The notes under the pieces are model-generated. The model made no database searches, had not been told where the DNA came from, and worked only from the letters and a program-made list of their open reading frames with translations. Below are positions 7,190 to 12,857 of a stretch of DNA of 12,857 nt, one piece after another. Numbering within the stretch: position 1 is the first letter of the stretch; each line of letters starts with the position of its first letter. This DNA is from DATKLX01 sp035542155 (lineage in GTDB: Bacteria; Chloroflexota; Anaerolineae; Anaerolineales; Anaerolineaceae): contig DATKLX010000115.1 of assembly GCA_035542155.1 (NCBI GenBank), positions 1 to 12,857 of the forward strand, in the 5' to 3' direction. Position numbers and translations under genes: made by a program.

Positions 7190-8194
7190 ATGGCGACTGT
7201 TCTTGAATCTCTCAATTCCGCCCTCCACCGGGCATTGAAGGACGACCCGCGCGTGGTTCTGATGGGCGAAGACATCCTCGACCCATACGGCGGGGCCTTT
7301 AAAGTCACCCGCGGCCTGTCCAGCGAATACCCGGACCGGGTGCTCTCCACCCCGATCTCCGAGGCAGGGATGGTCGGCCTGGCGGCGGGGATGGCGCTGC
7401 GCGGCCTGCGCCCGGTGGTGGAAATTATGTTCGGCGATTTTTTGACCCTCGCGGCCGATCCGCTGATCAACTCGATCAGCAAGTTCCGCTGGATGTACGA
7501 TGACCAGGTGCGCGTTCCGCTCGTCCTGCGCACCCCCATGGGCGGGCGGCGCGGCTACGGGCCGACCCACAGCCAGAGCCTGGAAAAGCTCTTCCTCGGC
7601 GTTCCCGGGTTGCGCGTCCTCGCGCCCTCGACCCTGGGCGACCCGGGCAGGATGCTCTACTGGGCGATCCTCGACCAGGAAGACCCGGTTCTGTTCGTCG
7701 AAAACAAGCTGCTTTACCTGGCCCACCTGCTGACCGACCAGAGCTCACCCGATCTGGCCGTTCGCCAGGCCGGCTCCGCGGCTGAAGCGCCCACCTTCGT
7801 CGTTTCGATCTACGAGGCGCCCGAGCCAGCCCTGACCATCGCCGCCTACGGGCACATGGCCGATCTGGCCCGCCAGGCCCTGGAGCGCCTGGCCTTCGAG
7901 GACGAGATCTTCTGCGAACTGGTCGTCCCCACCCAGTTGGCCCCATTCAGGATCGATCCGGTGGTGGAATCGGTCCGCCAGACCGGCCGCCTCCTCGTCT
8001 GCGAAGAGGGCGGCTACACTCTCGGGTGGGGAGCCGAGGTGGTCGCGCGCTGCGCCGAAGCGCTGGGACCGCGCCTGAAAGCCGTTCAGCGCCTGGCCGC
8101 TCTGGATCTGCCTATCCCATCCTCCAATGTGCTCGAGCGGGCTGTCCTCCCCGGGCTGGAGGAGTTAATCCAGATGGCCAAAAAGATGGTATAA
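7190..8194 (+). CDS. thiamine-dependent 2-oxoacid dehydrogenase E1, beta subunit
   Basis: Second subunit of the alpha2beta2 E1 enzyme, 334 residues, about the normal length. The N-terminal transketolase-like pyrimidine-binding domain shows VVLMGEDILDPYGGAFKVT, STPISEAGMVGLAAGMALRG with the cofactor-activating glutamate at E58, FGDF, and GYGPTHSQSLE with the conserved His127. The PGLRVLAPST and DPVLFVENKLLY blocks follow. The C-terminal domain begins around PALTIAAYG and includes LLVCEEGGYTLGWGAEV. The ATG at 7190 is 11 bases after the alpha gene; an in-frame TTG at 7175 overlaps its stop codon. No SD is visible, which suggests translation coupled to the alpha gene or a weak start. Tight linkage and the lipoyl chimera downstream place it in one complex with the products on either side. 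Confidence 0.92.
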   Translation: MATVLESLNSALHRALKDDPRVVLMGEDILDPYGGAFKVTRGLSSEYPDRVLSTPISEAGMVGLAAGMALRGLRPVVEIMFGDFLTLAADPLINSISKFRWMYDDQVRVPLVLRTPMGGRRGYGPTHSQSLEKLFLGVPGLRVLAPSTLGDPGRMLYWAILDQEDPVLFVENKLLYLAHLLTDQSSPDLAVRQAGSAAEAPTFVVSIYEAPEPALTIAAYGHMADLARQALERLAFEDEIFCELVVPTQLAPFRIDPVVESVRQTGRLLVCEEGGYTLGWGAEVVARCAEALGPRLKAVQRLAALDLPIPSSNVLERAVLPGLEELIQMAKKMV

Positions 8195-8195
8195 A
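8190..8195 (+). promoter_or_regulatory. -10-like element before the chimeric E2 gene
   Basis: TATAAA overlaps the stop codon of the E1 beta gene and lies 6 bases before the ATG at 8202, the same layout (hexamer, AGAGCC, ATGCC) as at the glycosylase gene. It could provide an internal leaderless transcript. No SD is present before this ATG. It may instead be a coincidence of codons. Confidence 0.3.
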
Positions 8196-8201
8196 AGAGC
8201 C

Positions 8202-9305
8202 ATGCCCACGCCCCTCCCAGTCCGGGTCCCGTTGCTCAATCCCAACGAAGCCGAAGCCTCCCTGGTCGCCCTGGAGGTAAAAGAGAAGCAGCGCGTCAGC
8301 CGCGGCGATCTGCTCGCCGTCCTCGAGACGACCAAATCGACCGGCGAGCTGAACGCCGAGACGGACGGGTACGTGGCCGGGCTGCGCGCCCGTGTCGGGG
8401 ACGTGCTGCACGCCGGGGAGGTGCTCTGCTACCTGGCGAGCAGCCCCGAGGCGGAAGCGCCGCAGCCTGAAACCCCGGTCGACGGCCCCGCTGTACAAAA
8501 CGCGGATGTCCCTGGCGGCTTGCGCATCACTCGCCCGGCCCTGGCGCTGGCCCAAAGCGCAGGCCTTGACCTGGGTCGCCTGCCGCACGGCCCGCTGGTG
8601 ACAGAAAAGATGGTCCGCCAGTTGCTGGCCCCGCAAGAAGCGCCGGTCGAAACCGGATCGCCGGAGTTTGACCCGGGCCGGCTGGTGATCTACGGCGGCG
8701 GTGGCCACGGCAAATCGCTGATCGACCTGATCCGCGCCCTAGGAACCTACCGCATCGAGGGCGTGGTCGATGACGGCATCCCCGCCGAGGAGAGCATCCT
8801 GAGCGTTCCTGTCCTGGGCGGCGGCGAGTGCCTGCCTGGGCTGGTCTCGCGCGGGGTGCGCCTGGCGGTCAACGCGGTCGGCGGCATCGGCAACATTGCC
8901 TCCCGGATCAAGGTCTTCGAGCGCCTGGCGCAAGCTGGCCTGGCCTGCCCGACGGTGGTCCACCCTACCGCGCTGGTCGAGCCGAGCGCGGTCCTTGCCG
9001 CGGGCGTGCAGATCTTTCCCCACGCATACGTGGGCAGCTCGAGCCAGGTGGGCTTTGGCGCGATCGTCAACACGGGGGCGATCGTCTCGCACGACTGCTC
9101 TCTCGGCGAGTTTACCAACATCTCCCCTGGGGCGATGCTGGCCGGAGCGGTGACCGTGGGCGAGCGAGCCCTGATCGGGATGGGCGTGACCATCAATTTA
9201 GAGGTAAAGATCGGCGCAGGCGCGCGTGTGGGCAACGGCGCGACCGTCAAAGGCGACGTGCCCCCCGGCGGCGTGGTCCGCGCGGGGGCGATCTGGCCGG
9301 AGTGA
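8202..9305 (+). CDS. chimeric E2-like protein: lipoyl + E1/E3-binding + NeuD/PglD-type acyltransferase
   Basis: A 367-residue chimera. Residues 1-79 are a lipoyl domain, with LLAVLETTKSTGEL and lipoyl-lysine candidate K45. After a Pro/Glu-rich linker, residues 107-142 resemble a peripheral-subunit-binding domain (RITRPALALAQSAGLDL...VTEKMVRQLL) whose usual GTG..GR loop is shortened. Residues 160-250 match the N-terminal domain of NeuD/PglD sugar acetyltransferases (LVIYGGGGHGKSLIDLI, later NIASRIKVFERL). Residues 251-360 are hexapeptide repeats of a left-handed beta-helix, with NTGAIVSHDCSLGEFTNISPGA (290-311). H297 aligns with the catalytic base of PglD-type enzymes. The normal E2 catalytic domain with HxxxDG is absent. 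It begins 7 bases after E1 beta. Likely role: accepts an acyl group from E1 on lipoyl-K45 and passes it to a sugar-amine-like acceptor or to CoA. Domains are clear; the reaction is inferred. Confidence 0.88.
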   Translation: MPTPLPVRVPLLNPNEAEASLVALEVKEKQRVSRGDLLAVLETTKSTGELNAETDGYVAGLRARVGDVLHAGEVLCYLASSPEAEAPQPETPVDGPAVQNADVPGGLRITRPALALAQSAGLDLGRLPHGPLVTEKMVRQLLAPQEAPVETGSPEFDPGRLVIYGGGGHGKSLIDLIRALGTYRIEGVVDDGIPAEESILSVPVLGGGECLPGLVSRGVRLAVNAVGGIGNIASRIKVFERLAQAGLACPTVVHPTALVEPSAVLAAGVQIFPHAYVGSSSQVGFGAIVNTGAIVSHDCSLGEFTNISPGAMLAGAVTVGERALIGMGVTINLEVKIGAGARVGNGATVKGDVPPGGVVRAGAIWPE

Positions 9306-9331
9306 CAGACCGGAAAAGGCAGGTAGAGACC

Positions 9332-9778
9332 ATGTTCCGGAAAACAACCAACCCAATTTCCCCACCAGCTGCCCCGACCGAGAGGGTCACATCGGTCCTT
9401 GGGCCGGGGATCAACTGGCAGGGCAATCTGCGCGGCAGCGGCGGCGTGCGTATCGAAGGCATCTTCGAAGGCGAAATTGCCCTTCGCGGGCTGGTGGTGA
9501 TCGGCGAGACGGGGCGGGTGACCTGCGAGCACGTCCGCGCCAACACGATCATCGTCGCCGGGGCAGTCCGCGGCAACCTGACCGCCGAAAAGGTCGAAAT
9601 CCGCAGCACGGGCCGGGTCTGGGGAGATGTAGTCACGGTCGCCTTTTCGACAGAGGAGGGGGCCTTTTTGCGCGGGCAGATCCGCATGGAGGAGCGCGTC
9701 GAGCTGGAGCTGGATACTCAGCCGGAAAACCAGTCTCTGGCGGAGCCTCCACAGGCTGAGGGGAGCCAGCCTACATGA
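9332..9778 (+). CDS. bactofilin (polymer-forming cytoskeletal protein)
   Basis: Small cytoskeletal protein whose beta-helical core self-assembles without nucleotide, often at the membrane, and helps place cell-wall or envelope enzymes. From Met at 9332 it has 148 residues. A Pro-rich tail (1-18) precedes the bactofilin core (20-128), with the characteristic short repeats SVLGPGINWQGNLRGSGGVR, IEGIFEGEI, VIGETGRVTCEHVRA, IIVAGAVRGNLTAEKVEI, GRVWGDVVT and GAFLRGQI. A polar C-terminal tail follows. A longer in-frame reading runs upstream, but that part overlaps the chimera gene out of frame and has no bactofilin character, so the internal ATG is chosen; AAAAGG and AGGT lie at 9314-9324. It starts 26 bases after the chimera and is the last gene before the terminator, so it is co-transcribed with the E1/E2-like genes. 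It may anchor that complex or an envelope-modifying enzyme. Confidence 0.88.
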   Translation: MFRKTTNPISPPAAPTERVTSVLGPGINWQGNLRGSGGVRIEGIFEGEIALRGLVVIGETGRVTCEHVRANTIIVAGAVRGNLTAEKVEIRSTGRVWGDVVTVAFSTEEGAFLRGQIRMEERVELELDTQPENQSLAEPPQAEGSQPT

Positions 9779-9795
9779 TGTTCCTGGTAACATTT

Positions 9796-9830
9796 CGAGC
9801 CCAGGCATTACCGGGCTCGCCGATTTTTTT
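9796..9830 (+). terminator. intrinsic terminator of the E1/E2-like/bactofilin operon
   Basis: CGAGCCC (9796-9802) pairs perfectly with GGGCTCG (9813-9819) around a 10-base loop, and seven T follow at 9824-9830 after four spacer bases. It begins 18 bases after the bactofilin stop codon. It marks the end of the four-gene unit and separates it from the protease gene. Confidence 0.85.
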
Positions 9831-9852
9831 GCAGGATTGATCCACCCAGACT

Positions 9853-10635
9853 ATGACGACTTCGTTCCTGCTGTTGACATTGGTGGAATGGTTAGGAGTG
9901 GGCGCGACGACCTTCATCCTGGGCCTGAGCCCGGCCTTTCGCCGCCGCCCGGTGAAATTTGTCTACCCGCGCCGCGAGACCATCGTCAGCCTGAGCCTCT
10001 TCCTGCTGACCACTACCCTCGTCTTCGCGTTCGACCTGTTCGTGTATCCGCAAGGGAATGCCCCCCGCGTGCCTGCCCCATACCCGGTCGAGCCAATCCC
10101 GTTGAATTACCCCGCCGAGCGGCTGATCCAGCAGCTTGGGCTGCTGCTCATTATCTCCGCTCCATACGTTGTGGCGCTGGTCATCCGCCGCCAGCCCTGG
10201 TTGAGCGCCGGTCTCAGTCGCGCCAGCATGCGCGCCGGGCTGTCCATGGGCCTTGCCCTGGCATTCCTGACCATCTTCCTGACCAACCACACCTCCACGG
10301 TGTTTGGCGGCCTGACCGGATCGAGTGTGAACTACCTGCTGGCCATGCTGGCCGTCGGGCTGGTGGAAGAAACCATCTTCCGCGGCTACACCATGCTGCG
10401 CCTGATGGATTATCTCGGCGAAACCTGGGGGTGGATCCTCCAGGCCGTTCTCTACGCGCTCTGGCATCTCCCGCAGAAGCTGGTCATCGAGCACGCCAGT
10501 CCCACATTGTTGGCTTTCAGCCTGGTGTATCTCTTCCTTTTTGGCCTGCTCCTCGGCTGGATCATGCGCAAATGCGGCAACGTCCTCGGCCCTGGCCTCT
10601 ACCACGCCATCCATAACTGGGTGCTGGTGTTATAA
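9853..10635 (+). CDS. CPBP-family intramembrane glutamic endopeptidase (CAAX protease/Abi type)
   Basis: Integral membrane protease of the CPBP (Abi, CAAX-processing) family, 260 residues. The three family motifs are visible: EETIFRG (172-178) with the glutamate pair and Arg, the second-helix histidine in YALWHLP (H205), and HAIHN (251-255). Hydrophobic segments include about 5-25, 44-63, 94-112, 129-145, 160-172, 192-206 and 218-236. The N-terminal membrane part (1-115) is less conserved. The ATG at 9853 is the first start after an in-frame stop at 9838. No SD or promoter is convincing in the 22 bases after the operon terminator, so expression may depend on read-through. In bacteria such proteins serve in bacteriocin self-immunity, protein maturation or unknown processing; the substrate here is unknown. 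Confidence 0.85.
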   Translation: MTTSFLLLTLVEWLGVGATTFILGLSPAFRRRPVKFVYPRRETIVSLSLFLLTTTLVFAFDLFVYPQGNAPRVPAPYPVEPIPLNYPAERLIQQLGLLLIISAPYVVALVIRRQPWLSAGLSRASMRAGLSMGLALAFLTIFLTNHTSTVFGGLTGSSVNYLLAMLAVGLVEETIFRGYTMLRLMDYLGETWGWILQAVLYALWHLPQKLVIEHASPTLLAFSLVYLFLFGLLLGWIMRKCGNVLGPGLYHAIHNWVLVL

Positions 10636-10732
10636 GATCTTCACCACAAAGGGCTCAGAGATAAAGAGAACGGAGACCAGAGAACAGGTACTTGGTCGGT
10701 TGGTAATCTGTGTGCTCTGTGGTGAGAATCTT
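10634..10732. repeat. imperfect inverted repeat between protease gene and proS
   Basis: The left arm (10634-10660) and the reverse complement of the right arm (10706-10732) agree at 20 of 27 positions, including an uninterrupted TCACCACA core. The arms start in the stop codon of the protease gene and end right at the ATG of proS. The right arm contains GGTGAG (10721-10726), which serves as the proS SD. The 45-base centre is purine-rich with no ORF. It looks like a non-coding palindromic repeat unit, perhaps a MITE/REP-like element. Whether copies occur elsewhere cannot be seen here. Confidence 0.6.
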
Positions 10733-12523
10733 ATGCGCATGACGAAGTTGTTCAGCCAGACACTGCGGGAGGCGCCGGCAGATGTGGAAAGCGCCAACCA
10801 CCGCCTGCTGCTCCGCGCAGGGATGATCCGCCCCCTTGCGGCAGGGATCTTCTCCTACCTCCCCATCGGGCGGCGGGCAATGGACAAGATCGAAGCCATC
10901 CTGCGCGAGGAGATTGAGGCTATCGGCGGTCAGGAGATCACCATGCCGGTGGTCAACCCCGCCGACCTGTGGAAGGAGACCAGGCGCTGGACGAGCGTGG
11001 GGCCCGAGCTGGGACGGTTCAAGGACCGCGGCGAGCGCGATATGGTCCTGGCGATGACCCACGAAGAGGTAGTCGCCGACCTGGTGCGCAGCGAGATCCG
11101 CTCCTACCGCCAGCTCCCCGCCCTTCTCTACCACATCCAGACCAAGTGGCGCGACGACCCCCGCCCGCGGGGCGGGCTAGTGCGCGTGCGCGAGTTCACC
11201 ATGCTCGATTCGTACAGCCTGGACGCCACCTGGGAAGGGCTGGAGGCTCAGTACCGCGCCCATTATCGGGCGTATTTCAACATCTTCCACCGCTGCGGGC
11301 TGCCGGTGGTGGCTGTGCAGGCCGATCCGGGGATGATGGGCGGCCAGGTGGCCCACGAGTTCATGTACCTGACGCCCATCGGCGAGGATACCCTTTTCTT
11401 CTGCGACAACTGCGGATACTCGGCCAACCGCCAGGTCGCCCGCGCCAGGAGGCCGGTTCCGCAGGCCGAGCCGTTGGCGAAGATGGAAAAAGTCGCCACC
11501 CCGCACGCCTCTTCGATCGAGGCCCTGGCGGATTTTCTCAGCGTGCAAAAATCTAAAACGGCCAAGGCAGTGTTCCAGGTGGCTCATGTGCCTGGCCCGG
11601 AAGGGGAGCGCGAGGAGTTCATCTTCGTCGTGGTGCGGGGCGATACGGAGGTGAACGAGACCAAGCTGGCCAACGCGGTCGGCGCGCGCGACCTGCGCCC
11701 CGCGACCGAGGCGGAGATCCGCGCGGTGGGGGCAGCGCCAGGGTACGCCTCGCCGGTGGGACTAAAGAATGTGCGCGTAGTCGTCGATGAACTGGTATTG
11801 CAGAGCCCCAACCTTGTCGCCGGTGCGAACGAAGAGGGCTACCACCTGCTCAACGTCAACTACGGCCGCGATTATACCGGCGAGATCGTGGCCGACGTCG
11901 CAGCGGTCGAGGAGGGCGACCCCTGCCCCGACTGCGGCGCCCCGCTGCGCACTTCGCGCGGCGTCGAGGTGGGCAACATTTTTCAGTTGGGCACCCGTTA
12001 CACCGAGGCGCTGGGCGGGACCTTCTCAGACGAGAACGGCGAAACGCGCCCGGTGATCATGGGCTCGTACGGGATCGGGGTGGGGCGGCTGCTGGCCTGC
12101 ATCGCCGAGGAGCACCATGACGAGCACGGCCTGGTCTGGCCAGCGACGGTCGCGCCGTACCCGGTCCACCTGGTGCGCCTGGGGAGCAAGACGGGGGCCA
12201 GCGAGGAGGCCGCCGACCGGCTCTACGCGGACCTGCGCGCCGCCGGCCTGGAGGCGCTCTACGACGACCGGCTCGAGAGCCCGGGGATCAAGTTCAACGA
12301 CGCCGACCTGATCGGCCTGCCCTTGCGCATCACCGTGGCCGAGCGGGCGATGAAGCAGGGCGCCTTCGAGTTCAAGCGCCGCCGGGACGGCGAGGTTTGG
12401 CTGGTCCCCATGGCGGAAGCGGTCGCAGCGGCGGGGAGGGAGATCCGAGGGCAGTTGGAGGAGCTGGGGAAGGCAGGGAAGAGCAGTGAAGAGCAGTGGA
12501 GAACAGTGGATGGTGGTTGGTAG
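10733..12523 (+). CDS. proS: prolyl-tRNA synthetase
   Basis: Charges tRNA-Pro with proline; class II enzyme of the bacterial type with an editing insertion, 596 residues. Motif 1 lies around GGQEITMPVVNPADLW (65-80). Motif 2 is TKWRDDPRPRGGLVRVREF (137-155), with MLDSYSLD after it. The insertion (editing) domain spans about 245-395, including KSKTAKAVFQV. CDNC (224-227) and CPDC (398-401) are paired cysteines, followed by RGVEVGNIFQLGTRYTEALG. Motif 3 is GSYGIGVGRLLACIAEEHHDEHGLVWP (444-470). The anticodon-binding domain spans 475-572. The start is ATG at 10733 (or 10739), with GGTGAG at 10721-10726; an open frame extends further upstream, but that part overlaps the protease gene and has no ProRS character. 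The last ~15 residues (SSEEQWRTVDGGW) come from 10-bp repeat DNA and are probably not functional. Confidence 0.95.
   Translation: MRMTKLFSQTLREAPADVESANHRLLLRAGMIRPLAAGIFSYLPIGRRAMDKIEAILREEIEAIGGQEITMPVVNPADLWKETRRWTSVGPELGRFKDRGERDMVLAMTHEEVVADLVRSEIRSYRQLPALLYHIQTKWRDDPRPRGGLVRVREFTMLDSYSLDATWEGLEAQYRAHYRAYFNIFHRCGLPVVAVQADPGMMGGQVAHEFMYLTPIGEDTLFFCDNCGYSANRQVARARRPVPQAEPLAKMEKVATPHASSIEALADFLSVQKSKTAKAVFQVAHVPGPEGEREEFIFVVVRGDTEVNETKLANAVGARDLRPATEAEIRAVGAAPGYASPVGLKNVRVVVDELVLQSPNLVAGANEEGYHLLNVNYGRDYTGEIVADVAAVEEGDPCPDCGAPLRTSRGVEVGNIFQLGTRYTEALGGTFSDENGETRPVIMGSYGIGVGRLLACIAEEHHDEHGLVWPATVAPYPVHLVRLGSKTGASEEAADRLYADLRAAGLEALYDDRLESPGIKFNDADLIGLPLRITVAERAMKQGAFEFKRRRDGEVWLVPMAEAVAAAGREIRGQLEELGKAGKSSEEQWRTVDGGW
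12478..12507 (+). repeat. 10-bp tandem repeats at the 3' end of proS
   Basis: GAAGAGCAGT occurs twice in tandem (12478-12487, 12488-12497), followed by the degenerate GGAGAACAGT (12498-12507). It then passes into a G/T-rich simple stretch (about 12508-12540) of TGGTGG, TTGG and TAGTTGG units. The array crosses the proS stop codon at 12521-12523. Confidence 0.75.
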
Positions 12524-12670
12524 TTGGGGGTTGGAGGTATTCGTTTCAAGGAGGGAACGAATGGAAACGAAACCGGATCGGAAGGGGAAAGGTTGCTTTG
12601 TTGATCGGGATAGGTTGATCAGGGGATGAGGATTGCCGGAATGGACAAGATGGGTTGTTAAGGAGCGGGC

Positions 12671-12758
12671 GGTTCGTGAAACGAGAACCCAGGGCCGGGA
12701 GACGACCTTCGGCCGTCCAGGGCCAGACCCCTGGACTTTGGCTCTTTGAGCGAAAGTC
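12671..12758. repeat. cluster of small inverted repeats
   Basis: Three small stems are visible: GGTTC (12671-12675) with GAACC (12685-12689); GTCCAGGG (12715-12722) with CCCTGGAC (12729-12736); and GACTTT (12734-12739) with AAAGTC (12753-12758). The last two share bases 12734-12736, so they cannot form fully at once. Confidence 0.5.
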
Positions 12759-12772
12759 GAGCAGGAAAATCG

Positions 12773-12808
12773 AGGCGGGAACTGCTTTGCGAAAGGCAGT
12801 TCCCGCCT
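12773..12808. repeat. long near-perfect hairpin
   Basis: AGGCGGGAACTGCTTT (12773-12788) pairs with AAGGCAGTTCCCGCCT (12793-12808): 16 pairs, one of them G-T, around a 4-base loop. No T-run follows, so it is not a standard intrinsic terminator, although it could protect the proS transcript end. It resembles a REP-type palindromic unit. Confidence 0.75.
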
Positions 12809-12857
12809 TAGATTCGGGCCGCACCCGCCACGGCGTTCTCCAAACCAGCTAACCAGG

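Larger units (their letters stand above)
12524..12857. other. intergenic region with hairpins, no convincing gene
   Basis: After proS, 334 bases run to the window edge. The short open frames on both strands show no family character and mirror each other across a palindrome, so none is called. The stretch starts with G/T-rich simple sequence, then a purine-rich segment with two near copies of TTGATC (12601-12620 area), then a series of inverted repeats from about 12671 to 12808. No T-run follows the hairpins on the plus strand. Confidence 0.7.

Noticed and set aside
8202..9305. Ordinary dihydrolipoamide acetyltransferase (E2)
   Set aside because: No CAT-like catalytic domain or HxxxDG motif is present; the C-terminal half is hexapeptide beta-helix with the NeuD/PglD N-terminal domain.
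8828..9331. N-terminal extension of the bactofilin frame
   Set aside because: The extension is Arg/Gly-rich shadow sequence overlapping the chimera gene in another frame; bactofilin homology begins only after the ATG at 9332.
8747..9808. Long reverse-strand open frame (353 codons) opposite the chimera and bactofilin
   Set aside because: It mirrors GC-rich forward genes with clear domains, shows no family character of its own and runs across the terminator.
10541..10732. Upstream extension of the proS frame
   Set aside because: It overlaps the 3' end of the protease gene and the inverted repeat; ProRS sequence and a good SD begin at 10733.
12655..12852. Short open frames on both strands after proS
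   Set aside because: They read through palindromic hairpins, giving mirrored peptides (LRKAVPA / FRKAVPA), and have no start signal or family likeness.
1..12857. CRISPR array, IS element, integrase, rRNA or tRNA gene
   Set aside because: I looked on both strands and saw no regularly spaced repeats, transposase or integrase motifs, or folded tRNA.

Overview
The window looks like a piece of a chromosome from the phylum Chloroflexota, probably near the Anaerolineae. The signs are a secreted lipoprotein with a long Thr/Pro 'TPT'-type linker, a STAND NTPase carrying short glycine-rich N-terminal motifs, GC-rich core genes, and several starts that have a -10-like hexamer just upstream instead of a clear Shine-Dalgarno (SD) sequence. 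This assignment is an inference from style, not a database match.

Positions 1-4010 form a three-gene forward cluster. It begins with an AT-rich leader holding a good sigma70-like promoter (51-79). The genes encode a MerR/excisionase-type helix-turn-helix protein, a STAND NTPase with a C-terminal multi-pass membrane domain, and a FecR-domain lipoprotein. The first two proteins share a 19-residue glycine-rich motif (12 of 19 identical) in otherwise unrelated contexts. That pattern is known from NLR/STAND proteins and their partners that communicate through amyloid-like motifs. The cluster may be a membrane-linked signalling or conflict system. Its base composition is less GC-rich than what follows.

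Positions 4059-6236 hold housekeeping genes: guaB (IMP dehydrogenase, reverse strand) and, divergent from it, a 3-methyladenine DNA glycosylase gene. Positions 6282-9778 form a tight four-gene operon ending in a strong intrinsic terminator (9796-9830). It encodes E1 alpha and E1 beta of a thiamine-dependent 2-oxoacid dehydrogenase, a chimeric E2-like protein, and a bactofilin. The chimera has a lipoyl domain and a shortened peripheral-subunit-binding domain fused to a NeuD/PglD-type left-handed beta-helix acyltransferase, instead of the usual E2 catalytic domain. The arrangement suggests that an acyl group made by E1 on the lipoyl arm is passed to a sugar-like acceptor (or to CoA) by a hexapeptide-repeat enzyme. 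No dihydrolipoyl dehydrogenase (E3) lies in the window.

Positions 9853-12857 hold a CPBP-family intramembrane protease gene and proS (prolyl-tRNA synthetase), separated by an imperfect inverted repeat whose right arm supplies the SD of proS. The 3' end of proS runs into 10-bp tandem repeats. The last ~330 bases hold no convincing gene but contain several hairpins.

The two strongest candidates for an undescribed system are the E1-lipoyl-NeuD chimera operon and the HTH/membrane-STAND pair with the shared motif.
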